Positions 1-11,019 are shown, counted from the first letter of the stretch. The stretch: 64,000 nt of DNA from Azolla caroliniana (GCA_043228905.1 JBHGNT010000007.1:17174001-17238000), one strand, 5' to 3'. Numbers and translations are program-made. Notes: a model not told the origin generated them from the letters alone.

Positions 1-149
1 TTAGAGTTGATTCATCCTCCAATTAATTATAGAGTCACACTTAATTCATATTGTCATAGAGGCACATCTTAATCATACTCTAGCTAATTACATTGATTCT
101 GTCTTAAATTTTCAATTATGAACATTTTGTTATCTGATTAATCACTAAT

Positions 150-1860
150 AGAGGCGGAAGTGATCGAGATGAATCCAAATGATGTGGATTTGATCACGTC
201 CTTGTATGATTCGGAGGATGGTTACGCGTCACCATACTCCACAACTATCGACGAAGAGTTGGACTTGTACAAGGGTCACAAGGGGTGCACGTGTGACTAG
301 GTATGCTTGTCACTGAGTTGGTAAGCCCATACGGTAATATCCATGCACTCGACGTAGAAAGTTGTCATCCCGATGTGCGTCATACGGGTCATGTACCGGG
401 AAGTAGATCGGATGCGTACTATTTCTTGGCACACCCAAATGTTTTAAGTTGTTGCAAAGATGATCTTTTTTATGTTGGATGTGCACAACATGTGGCACAT
501 ATGAGTATGCGTAAGGAAGCATATCATAAGTCCAAGGCTAGTCCATTAGACCTTGTAAGTTATAGGTTCTTTATGATACAAGAGGAGGTCCATAACATGG
601 CCAACAAGTTAAATTTTGGGAGTGCCATGTCAGAGGTTGGTTGGTCTGTAATGATGCAAGATGCCTATGCACTCCGAGATCTTGGGAAAGTGGCTCATGT
701 ACAACCTTACTTACCTGGTGATTATGAATCTCCCGCAAGGAAACCGTTTATCTTGGTGCTTCAAGATGAATGGATGTTAGAGATGTGTGAGTGATTGTCA
801 GTAAACAACTCTTGAGCAATCGACTCCATGTTTAAAACAAACCAAATTTGGTTGCCATTATATGCAATTGTGGCCCCAAACGCCATGGGAATCGATATCC
901 CATTATGGTACATGATATGTAGTTCTGATAAGCAGTCAAACCATGAGCAAGTAGCTTTAGAAATTTGCTTGAGAGTCATATTCACACGGATGCCCAATGT
1001 GAGGCCAAATGCGATAGTCATCGATAAAAGTTGGACATCATATAATGCCATAAGTAATGTGGTTGCAGCAGACCAATTATCTTGGATTGTTGCAAATGGG
1101 CAAAGGTCGCAATCACATTGTCACCTTTTGTTGTGTTAGTTCTATGCCAAAAAATCATGGGTGGACAACTTATTGCCAAAGGTAAGTGCAACTGAGAGAA
1201 ACCATCTTTATAATCGGATGTGCCAACTCATGCAATACATTACGCAATCCACATTCGGCACCCAATGTGAGGAGTTAAAGGTAGAATATGCAAACAAGCC
1301 AGGTGTTTAGCAATATATAGGAGGATGGTGTGGCTTGATAGAAACTGAAGTGGAGACAAACATAGAATCAATCAACGAGACAAATCCAAGTGCATCAGAT
1401 ATGGAGGAATGGGAGTAAGAAATACAAATGACCGAGGTAGCTATTCAATGTCTCCGACAAGGGTTACGATCCCATGACCGTGCTCAAGTTTTGGCATGTA
1501 TGGTGTCTTGCAAAGAAATGAGATTGGCGTTGGGGTACCAATGAAGAAGACGGTGGATCCATAAGGCGGAAGCAAGCGATTGGTGTGAAGAGACGAGCAT
1601 CAGACAATAATATTTCACAAAATCTTATTCGCAGCTCCCCAAACACTTCCAAGGCACACACCGGAAAAATGCAAAGAGGTGCAAGTCGAGCTAGGAGGCG
1701 ATTGCCAATATGTGTGACAGAGAAGATTTGATGCTTGCATTGCGATGCCTTGACATTTAGATCAACAGTCTCGAATGTTGATTGCTGCAAGAATTGTGGC
1801 CGCATCTTGCCATCATCTCCAGATGAGCCATAAACATAGCTTGAGTGGTTTTGCTGATCG
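150..1860 (+). pseudogene. Decayed Mutator-like (MULE) transposase, copy A
   Basis: Two open stretches (303-794 and 828-1139) plus flanking remnants match, frame by frame, the better preserved MULE transposase at 31.1-33.8 kb. Shared segments include the Cys-Cys-Lys-Asp-Asp stretch near 450, the first catalytic Asp region followed by APNAMGI, and the second Asp in VIDKSWTSYNA near 1020. Several stops interrupt it; the one at about 1308 sits where the other copy has Trp. At about 1335 the reading jumps from the GGWCG motif straight to sequence matching 33.53 kb of the other copy, so about 570 bp with the third acidic residue and the SWIM zinc finger are missing. It cannot encode a working transposase. 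The family assignment is firm through the paralogue; the outer limits are approximate. Confidence 0.75.
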
Positions 1861-1912
1861 GTGCATTTTGGTTTACGGTGTTTAAAGTGGATTTCTATTA
1901 AAAGGATGTATA

Positions 1913-2129
1913 TGTTGATTTATGTTTTATGTTTTATGTTTTATGTTTCTAGTATGTCATGTGTTGATTTATGTTTTACGTTTTATGTTTCAAGTAGGTC
2001 ATGTGTTGATTTATATTTTACGTTTTATGTTCCAAGTATGTCATATGTTGATTTATGTTTTAAGTTTTATGTTTCAAGTATGTCATATGTTGATTTATGT
2101 TTTAAGTTTTATGTTTCAAGTATGTCATA
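1913..2129. repeat. 42-bp minisatellite, about five units
   Basis: Units starting TGTTGATTTATG recur at 1913, 1962, 2004, 2046 and 2088. The last four are exactly 42 bp apart and the first unit is slightly longer. The period is a multiple of three, so an open frame runs through it, but the resulting peptide is only a Phe/Tyr/Val/Ser repeat and I do not regard it as a gene. It lies just downstream of the decayed MULE and could be part of its 3' end. Confidence 0.85.
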
Positions 2130-2328
2130 ATTGAATTTGTATTCATTTGCATGCAACAAGAGGCAATATTGACTAGATCGATGAAATATGAAAAGAAGAA
2201 AGCATTTTGGGGTTTAATAACATATTCCACTAAGTGAAATAAGGTAGAAATGTTTCCATTACTTTCCTAAACCCTAATGTAGAACAGTTTCCATTACTTT
2301 CCTTTAGTCTAATGCATTATTGTTTTTT

Positions 2329-3054
2329 GGAAACATCATTTGAACCTTATATGTAATGGTGGTTTGATTTGAAACATATTTCATTATTATAGTAAGTTGG
2401 TTTTGCATTTATATTTTTGTTGCAAACTATATAATCTAAGGAAAAGGTGCGCTAGGAAAAAATGTTGTATTGCCAATATTTAGTGTGATTGATATGTAAC
2501 ACATATATTGATCGATAAGCTTCACATATTGAATCAATCATATATTAATCTCTTCCTTGTTGATGGGAGGAATACATTAATATACATCAAGAATCAATTG
2601 CTAGTGGCTAAAATCCCTAAACCAAATATTTGAAACCCTAAAAAAGAAAGAAGTTCAAGAAGAAGAAAATCTAAATGATATCAAAATTGACCAATAAGCA
2701 AAATAAACCCTCTTCTCAATAAGAGAGGAAAAGAGATTTGAACCTTGCACCTATTAACAAAAAAGCATAACTCTAACCACTAATCCATTAAATCTTAATA
2801 TTATTTTTATTAAGTACTTCATTTATTGTTCTAAAATAGTTGGGCGGTTGGGCAACCCACAACGGTCAGGATTGAGCGACCAAGGACTCAAAGTTGGGCG
2901 ACCTCTGACAGATTTTTTTTCGCGCGTTCTTTCTTATCCAAATCAGACGGTGCAGATCGAACACACCTTCCTCTAAGCAACCTACAGCGTCTAAGGCCGT
3001 GATTCCCTCGCCAGCCCTATTTATGATTTGGTATAAAATAAACACGAGTCATCC
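2329..3054 (+). repeat. Left inverted arm with tRNA-like module
   Basis: Pairs with 5080-5712. It differs mainly by an extra stretch of about 115-130 bp at about 2486-2615 that the right arm lacks. At 2733-2790 it carries, on the minus strand, a tRNA-like module: an A-box-like TAGTGGTTAGAG followed by a B-box-like GGTTCAAATC. The inner part (2830-3050) holds GC-richer motifs such as GTTGGGCGACC and a stretch around CGGTGCAGATCG. Confidence 0.75.
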
Positions 3055-3320
3055 ATATATATACATGTAGTTTTGTGGCTCGTGTATATTCTGCATCAAA
3101 TCATAAAGAGGGCTGGCGAGGGAATCATGGCCATAGACGGTGTAGGTCACTCAGCTGATAGCGCATACGATCTCCACCATCCGATTTGGATAAGAAAGAA
3201 CGTGCGAAAAAAAAAGTTGTCAGAGGTCGCCCAACCGCCAATCTATTTTAGAGCAATAAATGAAGTACTTAATTAAAAATGTATTATAATGGAATGGTTT
3301 AGTGGTTAGAGTCACTCTTG
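2790..3320. repeat. Inner hairpin formed by an extra arm copy
   Basis: Bases 3075-3320 are a second copy of the inner right arm, including the CCGATTTGGATAAGAAAG stretch, GTCGCCCAACCG and the first part of the tRNA-like module. They lie next to and inverted against 2790-3050. The pair would fold into a stem of about 230 bp. The extra copy may mark an older, smaller element that was extended. Confidence 0.7.
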
Positions 3321-3324
3321 CCAT

Positions 3325-4890
3325 GGAGAACTGCCTTTGGCTTTGCTTCTAGCCATGGAGAAATGCCTTTGGCTCTGCTTCTAGCTATGGAGAAGAAACA
3401 CGCATAGAAGAAACAGAGCAAAGAGAGGAAAACACGGAGAGAGAGGGAGAGAGAGAGAGACTAATTCTAATTTTGACATGTGGCTATGGCTATGCCTTTG
3501 GCTCTGTTTCTCGCTATAGAGAAGAAAGCATGGAGCGAGGGGGAGAGAGATTATTTGCTCTTTTTATTCTCCTCCTCCTTATTTTGACCCGTGGCTATGG
3601 CTATGCCTTTGGCTCTCCTTCTGGCCATGGAGAAATGCCTTTGGCTTTGCTTCTGGCTATGGAGAAGAAACAAAGCAAAGCTAGGAAAGAAAGTAGAGAG
3701 AGGGAGACACAGACAAATTGATTGATTCTGATTTTGACTTGTGGTTATGGTTATGCCTTTGGATCTTCTTCTAGCTATAGAGAAGAAAGCACGAAGCGAG
3801 GGGGAGAGAGACGAGTCGCTCTTTTTCTTCTTTTGTTGCTCCTAATTCTAACTTGTGGCTATGGTTGTGCCTTTGGCTCTGCTTTTGGCCATGGAGAAGT
3901 GCCTTTGCCTCTGATTCTGGCTATGGAGAAGAAACACGCAGAGAAGAGATAGAGCAAAGAGAGGAAAGAAGGTAGAGTAAGGGAGACAGAGACAGAGGTA
4001 GAGAAAGAGACTGATTCTGATTTTGACCTATGGTTATGGCTATGCCTTTGGCTCTTCTACTAGCTATAGAGAAGAAAGCACGGAGCGAGGGGGAGAGAGA
4101 CTAGTTGCTCTTTTTCTTCTTCTTCTTCTTCTACTCCTGATTCGAACTTGAGGTTATGGCTATGCCTTTGGCTCTGCGTCTGGCCATGGAGAAGTGCCTT
4201 TGACTCTGCTTCTGGCCATGGAGAAGTGCCTTTGGCTCTGGTTCTGGCTATGGAGAAGAAACATGCAGAGAAGAAACAAAGGAAAGAGAGGAAAGCACGT
4301 AGAAAATGGGAGACAAAGACAGAAACACAAAGAGATTGATTCTGATTTTGACCTGTGGCTATGGCTATGCCTATGCCTATGCCTTTGCCTTTGCTTCTTG
4401 CTATAGAGAAGAAATCATGGTGCGAGGGGGAGAGAGACTATTCGCTCTCTTCCTTCTTCTTGTGCTTCTGATTCTAACCTATGGCTATGGTTATGCCTTT
4501 GGCTCTACTTCTGGCCATGGAGAAGTGCCTTTGCCTCTGCTTCTGGCTATGGAGAAGAAACAGAGGAAAGAGAGAAAAGCACACAGAAAGAGGGAGACAA
4601 AGATAGAAACACAGAGATACTAATTCTAATTTTGACTTCTGGCTATGGCTATGCCTTTGCCTCTGCTTCTGGCTATAGAGAAGAAAGCACAGAGCGAGGG
4701 GGAGAGAGACTATTCGCTCTTTTTCTTCTTCTTCTGCTTCTGATTCTAATATGTGGCTAATGCTATGCTTCTGGCCATGGAGAAGTGCCTTTGGCTCTAC
4801 TTTTGGCTATGGAGAAGAAACATGCACAGAAGAAACAAAGCAAAGAGAGGAAAGCACGCAGAGAGAGGGAGATAGAGACACAGAGAGATT
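3325..4890. repeat. Tandem array of about 260-320-bp units, core of the element
   Basis: Degenerate units begin near 3466, 3723, 4013, 4337 and 4619 with a motif like ATTCTGATTTTGAC. They contain repeated GGCTATGGCTATGCC, GCCTTTGGCTCTG and CATGGAGAAG stretches followed by purine-rich GAAAGCACGGAGCGAGG. Open frames of 60-110 codons cross individual units, but their peptides only reflect the repeats. A related unit occurs at 25.45-25.72 kb. Confidence 0.8.
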
Positions 4891-5079
4891 CAAAAATTCC
4901 CTCCCCCCAAATTTTACTTTTTTTAACATTTTAACAATTTTCTTTTTCTTTTTCTTTTCTTTTAATATATTATATCAAATAGTGATGAGGCTAGTTGAGC
5001 GACCTGCATCGTCTGTGGCCACGATTCCCTCACAAGTCCCCCTTATGAATTGTGTCATAATAGACACGTCAAGTTTTGT

Positions 5080-5712
5080 GTGATAAATACATACATACAT
5101 ACATACATACATACATGCATGCATATGCTCTTGTCTATTCTGCATCAAATCATAAAGAGGGTTGGCGAGGGAATCACGGCCACAGACGGTGCAGGTCGCT
5201 CACTTGATAGCTCTTGCGATCTGTACCGTCCGATTTGGATAAGAAAGAACGCACGAAAAAAAAAGTTGTTAGAGGTCGCCCAACTCTAAGTCCTTGGTTG
5301 CCCAACCGCCTATCTATTTTAGAACAATAAATGAAGTACTTAATTAAAAATTTATTATAATGTAATGGTTTAGTAGTTAGAGTCACTCTTTTTGGTTAAT
5401 AGGTGCAAGGTTCAAATCTCTTTTCCTCTTTTATTGAGAATAGGGTTTATTTTGCTTGCTTATTGGTCAATTTTGATATCATTTAGGTTTTCTTCTTTTT
5501 TAACTTCTTTCTTTTTTAGGGTTTTGACATTTGGTTTAGGAATTTCATACTTGCATGTATATTATTGGCAATACAACATTTCTTTCTAGTGCATATTTTC
5601 CTTAGATTATGTAGTTTGCAACAAAAATACAAATGCAAAACCAACTTACTATAATAATGAAATATGTTTCAAATCAAACCACCATTACATATAAGGTTCA
5701 AATGATGTTTCC
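5080..5712 (-). repeat. Right inverted arm with tRNA-like module
   Basis: Reverse complement of the left arm. It starts inside with an (ATAC)n microsatellite at about 5089-5116. The tRNA-like module lies at 5363-5421 on the plus strand, with a box A-like TAGTAGTTAGAG and a box B-like GGTTCAAATC. Having one module per arm in opposite orientation follows from the inverted repeat. Confidence 0.75.
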
Positions 5713-6712
5713 TTGGTTGTTACCCATTGCTCCCGGCTCACTCACTACTCGTGGCTCCCTGTCACTTCTCGGTGATTGCACGACATCTGTTGTTTGCCAC
5801 TACACCACTCTGAAGTATGTATTTTGTCTTTTTTAGTCTCTTTCTCTCTATTTTCTCTATTTTCTCTATTTTTCTCTTTTATTGAATCTTTTTTCTTTGA
5901 AGATTGCTCATGAGAAGCATGTATGACAAAGTGGAATGCATTTTCTTTTATTCCCACCAAAATCTACAATAGGAGAAGGACTAAGCAATTAGAGTGATTA
6001 GTTACATCTGTTTGTCCAATATGGACTTATTGAAAGCCATAGAAAGCATGGAGGAGGTGAGATGGGTCTGATTGTTGATTGGATGAACTATTAATATGCA
6101 CAAGTGATGCTAGAGGAATTTTAGGATACTCTAGGAAGTATTTTTAAAATTTTAAAATTTTCATGCACTTTCTAAATTGGAGGGTAATATGGTCTATTGA
6201 ATCTTAATATTGGGGATATTTTGATTCTTAAAATTAGTGATCAGATTTTTTGTATTTTTTGTATTGTATGCTATAAGTCATCGAGTACAATAAGCACATC
6301 TTATTGTCACACATCACACATCATACAAGTACATATTGTATTGTATGAGTTAACAAAACTTTGATAGAGAACAAATATCTTGTAGATGGTATGCGCATTT
6401 GGCCATATGAGCTTAGCAAAGAGGCTTATGACACTAATGCATGAGTAGTTGGGAACAATATGTATATGAGCATGCATGCAATGAAATTTATATGCAATAT
6501 CCAAAATTCTTAGGTTATGCATGTAAATTGAAGAAGGCATTGTATGTATTACCAACAACGAACATCAAGTGCTTAATTACAGGTTGCATGGATTTGAAAT
6601 ATCGAAGTTTGTGTATATGTTAGTTAGTACAATGCAATCATTCTCATTGTGAATTGTGCAGACATTTATATCCTTGAATGTTCAAGAGACATCAAACATT
6701 TGTTGGAGGGAT
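5713..6712. other. Unassigned AT-rich stretch
   Basis: AT-rich with only short frames on both strands. I see no protein domain, structured RNA or repeat boundary here. It separates the long-TIR element from the LTR element that starts at 6718. Confidence 0.6.
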
Positions 6713-6717
6713 ATATT

Positions 6718-7177
6718 TGTCACGGACATGACAATAGTCATGTCAAGATTTGAACTCTTGACCACTTATATAATAGCCAAGTGTTATGCTCTAACCAATA
6801 CATCCAAATACATGTTTATGTTATATACATCTCAGTAATTATTAGTAGTTATCTATTTCAAGTTCTAGGATTTCTTAGAAAGTTCTAGAATGAGAAGGTT
6901 CTAGAAGAATCTAGAATATTCTCTTGAATATTCTAATGCATGTACTTCGACTCACAATATAAATACTTGTAACCTCTGTGGTCGCATTGAAGGGATTCAA
7001 CGCCAGTCATAGACATATCAATCTAGTATTCCCATTTCGCCTATCTTCTCTCCTTAATCTTCATCTCTATCTTAATGTTCTTGTCTCATTCCCCATCTTA
7101 AGTTCCACGTCTCATCGCTCCATCATAGCCTCGTCATCCATGCTCTGTCATGGTCCAAGGTTGGTGTGTCCGTGATA
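6718..7177 (+). repeat. 5' LTR containing reversed tRNA-like sequence
   Basis: Begins TGTCACGGACA and ends TGTCCGTGATA, so the termini are inverted repeats. A hairpin GACATGAC/GTCATGTC sits at the left end. On the minus strand, about 6740-6810 reads as a tRNA-like module: TGGTTAGAGCA (box A-like) about 40 nt before GAGTTCAAATC (box B-like). A TATA-like AATATAAATAC lies at about 6955. Confidence 0.88.
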
Positions 7178-7199
7178 GTTTGAATCCCTTCCAACTAGA

Positions 7200-7690
7200 A
7201 GCATCACCCATCTTCGTCATTGCCCTTGCTTCTAGAGTTACCATCGTCACTGTCCTTGCTTCTAGAGTTTACCATCATCAATATCCCTTTGTTTCCTATC
7301 GTCCTCGCCATTTCTATCTCCTAGTTCCTTCTCATCATTGTCATTGTCTTTTAGTTTCTCCGCATTATCGTTTCTATTTTTTAGTTTCTTCTCATCCTCC
7401 ACATATATATATATCCGTGTTTCTTATCATCATCATCTCTATCTTTGCACTTTTGTCATTGTCATCCTTCTACCTTTGTTTCCTACCATTTTCATCTCTA
7501 TGTGTTTCTTATCATCATCATCCCTATTTATGCGTTTCTTATCATCTTCGTCCCTATCACTATGTTTTCTATCATCCTCTATATCCCTATCTTCTTTTTA
7601 TTCTCAACATCTCGATATCTATTTTTCTTATCCTCTTTATCTATTTCTCTGTTTCTAGTCATTGCTTCTAAAGACGCTTTCTCAATCATT
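7200..7690 (+). repeat. Pyrimidine-rich, CATC/TTC-rich low-complexity internal region
   Basis: Repeated TTTCTTATCATCATC-like and TCTCTATCTT-like strings fill the first part of the internal region. Several overlapping frames stay open only because stops are rare in pyrimidine-rich sequence. I call no gene. Confidence 0.65.
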
Positions 7691-7789
7691 ATCTTCATTG
7701 CTTCATCTTCGACATCATCATCTTTAGCACCTCTTAGTGTCGTCATCAACACTACTTTGCCTAGCCTTCATCGATGACATCAAGTGTTC

Positions 7790-8262
7790 TAGTTCCCGGT
7801 GAGGACCGCACAAGGTCGCTCATGCCCGTTAGTGTTCGTGTCTTCGGTGAGGAGAGCAACACATGGCTGTCCACTCTCGTTCGTGTTCCAGTCCCTGGTG
7901 AGGACCGCACAAGGTTGCTCACGTCCGTTGGTGTTCCAGTTCCCGGTGAGGACCGCATGGTCGCTCACACCCATTCGTATTCCCGATGACAGTCTTCGGT
8001 GAAGGACTGCACAAGGTCGCTAATGCCCGTTGGTGTTCTTGTCTCCGGTGAGGAGAGCCGCACATGGTCGTCCACTCTCGTTCGTGTTCCAGTACCTGGT
8101 GAGGACCGCACAAGGTTGCTCATGCCCGTTCGTGTCCCAATCTCCGGTGAGGACCGTACATGGTCGCTCACGCCCGTTGGTGTTCTAGTTCCCGATGAGG
8201 ATCGCACATGGTCACTCACGTCCATTGATGTTCCAGTCTCCGGTGAGGACTGCTCATCGTCA
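7790..8262 (+). repeat. About ten degenerate 48-bp tandem units
   Basis: Units of the form CGGTGAGGACCGCACAAGG, then a GCTCATGCCCGTT-like segment, then GTTCCAGT repeat with a spacing of about 48 bp; one unit is shortened and alternate units carry a GAGAGC variant. The array is GC-richer than its surroundings and open in several frames on both strands because the period is near a multiple of three. It ends about 70 bp before the polypurine tract. Confidence 0.85.
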
Positions 8263-8332
8263 CTCAGTACTCAACCTACTTCCATTTTCTCTTTCAGCTC
8301 ACCCCTACACCACATTTCCGAAAAGGCGTCGT

Positions 8333-8343
8333 AAAGGGGAGGA
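8333..8343 (+). promoter_or_regulatory. Polypurine tract of the LTR element
   Basis: AAAGGGGAGGA ends 3 bp before the 3' LTR, the expected place for plus-strand priming in LTR retrotransposons. Confidence 0.75.
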
Positions 8344-8346
8344 TAA

Positions 8347-8806
8347 TTTCACGGACATGACAATAGTCATGTCAAGATTTGAACTCTTGACCACTTATAT
8401 AATAGCCAAGTGTTATGCTCTAACCAATACATCCAAATACATGTTTATGTTATATACATCTCAGTAATTATTAGTAGTTATCTATTTCAAGTTCTAGGAT
8501 TTCTTAGAAAGTTCTAGAATGAGAAGGTTCTAGAGGAATCTAGAATATTCTCTTGAATATTCTAATGCATGTACTTCGACTCACAATATAAATACTTGTA
8601 ACCTCTGTGGTCGCATTGAAGGGATTCAATGCCAGTCATGGACATATCAATCTAGTATTCCCGTTTCGCCTATCTTCTCTCCTTAATCTTCATCTCTATC
8701 TTAATGTTCTTGTCTCATTCCCCATCTTAAGTTCCTCGTCTCATCGCTCCATCATAGCCTCATCATCCATGCTCTATCATAGTCCAGGGTTGGTGTGTTC
8801 GTGATA
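8347..8806 (+). repeat. 3' LTR
   Basis: Same 460-bp length as the 5' LTR with scattered substitutions. The first bases read TT instead of TG, so the terminal dinucleotide has mutated. It is followed by the ATATT target duplication. Confidence 0.88.
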
Positions 8807-8811
8807 ATATT

Positions 8812-10259
8812 TAACCTTTGGCTTGAAGAGAAAGAGAGAAGGATAGTATCATAATTCATTGAAGTAGACACATATTGCACAATGCTTAATATGAGGAGTC
8901 ACGGTACGGTATGACAAACATTTTTTTGTATTTTTTGGGCTTTAAGAAATATATGATGATTAAGTATTCGATTTGCATGATTTTTTTTGTATGATTTCAT
9001 TATCTTTGTCAGGTAGTTATGTTTATTTGTGTATCTTTGTGTATTTTCTATAGTAATAAAATGTATAATAATGAAGCATCATATAGAGCTTTTCATTATT
9101 AAAACTTGTACGTCAAATGACATATTAGTTTTTGCACTCTCATGTCATATGACATACATCTTTAAAAAATGTCTGTCAAAAAACATAAAGACTAACCTGT
9201 CAAATTCAGGCCCTGGAAACAATTCTACCTTATTTCATGCTTTTTAAGAGGGTTGGGAGACCTATTTGATAGGTTGGGTGACCATATTAAACACAATTTT
9301 TGGAATAACACAATGTCACCAAAACTTGACTATTACAAGAACAATATCCAACCGATGATCCGTTTACATAGCTAGATAAATTAATCCACACATATTACAA
9401 CAATTGCATGAGAGATTGTGCATGACTAGTAATATAGAATACAACTTCATTCAACATCAAATATATATGGACAAGAACCATCCTCAACATTGGCTAAAGG
9501 ATTGTAGAAAGGATTCTTTGGGTCTATACATCTAGGCCCAAGGTCAATATCACACCATTTGCCTTGTTTACATTAGTATTATTATAGTCCTAAATAGTAT
9601 ATTAGCTTAAAGATGATTGATTCAATGAAGAAGTTTAAAAATTATAAACCAAGAAGCAAAACTATGTGCATGTTACAGTCTTTTCTGTATATACCAATGT
9701 ACTTGCATAATCCATACACACGGAGACAATTGCCTCTTAAAAATGAAGCATATAAAAGATACCCTAACAGAAGGCCAATTACAACAACTGGACAAAGTAC
9801 ATGGGCTGAAATATCATCAGTTGTAGTGTAAAATTATTATTCTACAATAGGCTCGCATGATAAAGTGTTATCCAATTGCTTGTTGAAAGTTTTCACCTTC
9901 ACTTTCATCATCTCCAGGATCATCAATATCATACTCTCCATTACCCTCAAATTTATCGTGGTCATGATCTACAATGAACATTCTTAAGGGAATCAAATCA
10001 TTTGTTATTTGATTCTCATTATATTGAAAAGAGAAAAATGAGAGCAATAATCTTATCAAATAACAGAAGCCAAATCTAATAACACTTAAATGTTAGAAAA
10101 CTTCATTATACAATATTACTAAATTATATGATTCATTTATCTTGTCAAACCTTACTAACCACAAAGCTACTATGGTACTAGGCTGTTTCTCAAAGTTCGC
10201 ATATTGATACCATTTGCTAATAACTAAAGACTATTAAATGGACACGTATGATTGAGTGA

Positions 10260-10290
<31 letters not shown>

Positions 10291-10511
10291 TATCAAAGAG
10301 AAAGAGAGAGTATAAGAGTATGTGTGTGAGAGAGTGATTACCTTGTCTTGACCTCATCCTCCTCTTGTGCTAGAAGAGCCTCATCACATAATGTCGATGC
10401 CCATTGTGAAGGATGCTACAAACTAGTAGGCGTTAGAGTCGGAAACACGAGAGGAAGCCCACAGGAGAGACATTGAGAGAGAGAGAGAGAAAAGAGAAGA
10501 GAGGCCGAGAT
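8812..10511. other. Unassigned AT-rich region with microsatellite
   Basis: No supported gene. Short frames (for example 9029-9247 plus and 9868-10059 minus) have no recognisable domain. A (TG)n run lies at 10263-10292, followed by GA-rich sequence up to the tRNA-like element at 10512. Confidence 0.6.
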
Positions 10512-10578
10512 GGATGTAGCTCAGTTGGTAAGGTTGCCCAATGGAGACAAGGTGGTCATGGGTTCAACCCCTACATTC
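10512..10578 (+). repeat. tRNA-like SINE head
   Basis: The 67-nt stretch has a 7-bp acceptor-like pairing (GGATGTA with TACATTC), a D-arm-like GCTCAGTTGGT and a T-arm-like GGGTTCAACCCC. The anticodon arm does not fold well and the variable parts are atypical, so this looks like a tRNA-derived SINE head or pseudo-tRNA rather than a working tRNA. Confidence 0.55.
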
Positions 10579-10619
10579 CACAGTGGCGTCTAGTGAAATA
10601 GAGATATATATGAAATATA

Positions 10620-10696
10620 TAATAGAGGTGAGAAAATTGGGTTTCGAACCCAAGACACAGTGCTTGTAGTGTTATCGACTTACCACTAGGGTAAGC
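10620..10696 (-). repeat. tRNA-derived SINE, family shared with 63.2-63.5 kb
   Basis: On the minus strand it reads CCCTAGTGGTAAG, about 35 nt, then CTTGGGTTCGAAACCCAA. The same arrangement and wording recur twice at 63.22-63.48 kb. The box A/box B spacing fits a tRNA-related SINE. The body downstream on the minus strand is short and AT-rich and runs into the tRNA-like unit at 10512. Confidence 0.6.
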
Positions 10697-10715
10697 TAAT
10701 TACGATTAAAATAAA

Positions 10716-10717
10716 AA

Positions 10718-10757
<40 letters not shown>
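10716..10757. repeat. (GA)n microsatellite at the LINE 5' edge
   Basis: An uninterrupted AG/GA run. A similar GA run follows the A-rich 3' end of the LINE at 25419, so the LINE may have inserted into, or duplicated, GA-rich target DNA. Confidence 0.7.
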
Positions 10758-10759
<2 letters not shown>

Positions 10760-11019
10760 TTCAGAGATGTTGGAGAAGGACAAACACTAATTTTGATGTA
10801 TCTTCTTGCTATGGTGTCTGTTTCCTTTGCTCTTTAGCTCGTTTCAAAGCCTGTGCATAGAGCTTTCTAAAGAGTATCTGCACGTATCATTTGGTGGTCT
10901 TGGTAGAACATTACGAGTAAAAATTCCATTCAATTGCATGCATCTCATGATCACATGCTTTGATTCCTTCTCCAACACAATTACTTGTAAGTGAGCTCTC
11001 TCCTATTTCTTGTCATATG

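Larger units (their letters stand above)
2329..5712. mobile_element. Non-autonomous long-terminal-inverted-repeat element, probably MULE type
   Basis: Sequence starting GGAAACATCATTTGAACC at 2329 returns as its reverse complement ending at 5712, and the two arms match inward for several hundred bases. The flanking 9-mers are TTGTTTTTT (2320-2328) and TTGGTTGTT (5713-5721), 7 of 9 identical; a 9-bp duplication is typical of Mutator-like elements. No transposase is encoded. The interior is a tandem array plus extra copies of the inner arm. The long arms and tandem core also resemble foldback elements, so the superfamily is inferred from TSD length only. Confidence 0.65.
6718..8806 (+). mobile_element. 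Complete non-autonomous LTR retrotransposon (2.09 kb)
   Basis: Two 460-bp direct repeats (6718-7177 and 8347-8806) flank an internal region of 1169 bp. The element is bordered by the exact 5-bp duplication ATATT at 6713-6717 and 8807-8811. A polypurine tract, AAAGGGGAGGA, lies at 8333-8343 just before the 3' LTR and gives plus orientation. No gag or pol domain is present, so it depends on enzymes from elsewhere (a small LARD/TRIM-like element). I could not identify a canonical primer site after the 5' LTR. The LTRs differ at only a handful of positions by eye, implying moderate age. Confidence 0.88.

Noticed and set aside
1861-2134. Two overlapping plus-strand frames of 70-89 codons
   Set aside because: They exist only because the 42-bp minisatellite has a period divisible by three; the peptides are pure repeats.
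3473-5083. Series of 60-110-codon frames rich in YGYAFGS
   Set aside because: Products of the degenerate tandem array in the long-arm element; frames shift between units and no domain is present.
7150-7777. Phe/Leu/Ser-rich frames that look like membrane proteins
   Set aside because: Pyrimidine-rich low-complexity DNA open in several frames at once, inside a non-autonomous LTR element.
7761-8334. Overlapping frames on both strands encoding GEDRTR-like repeats
   Set aside because: The 48-bp array generates them on either strand; no independent evidence for translation.
10512-10578. Functional tRNA gene
   Set aside because: Acceptor and T-arm pair, but the anticodon arm does not; a SINE head or pseudo-tRNA is more likely.
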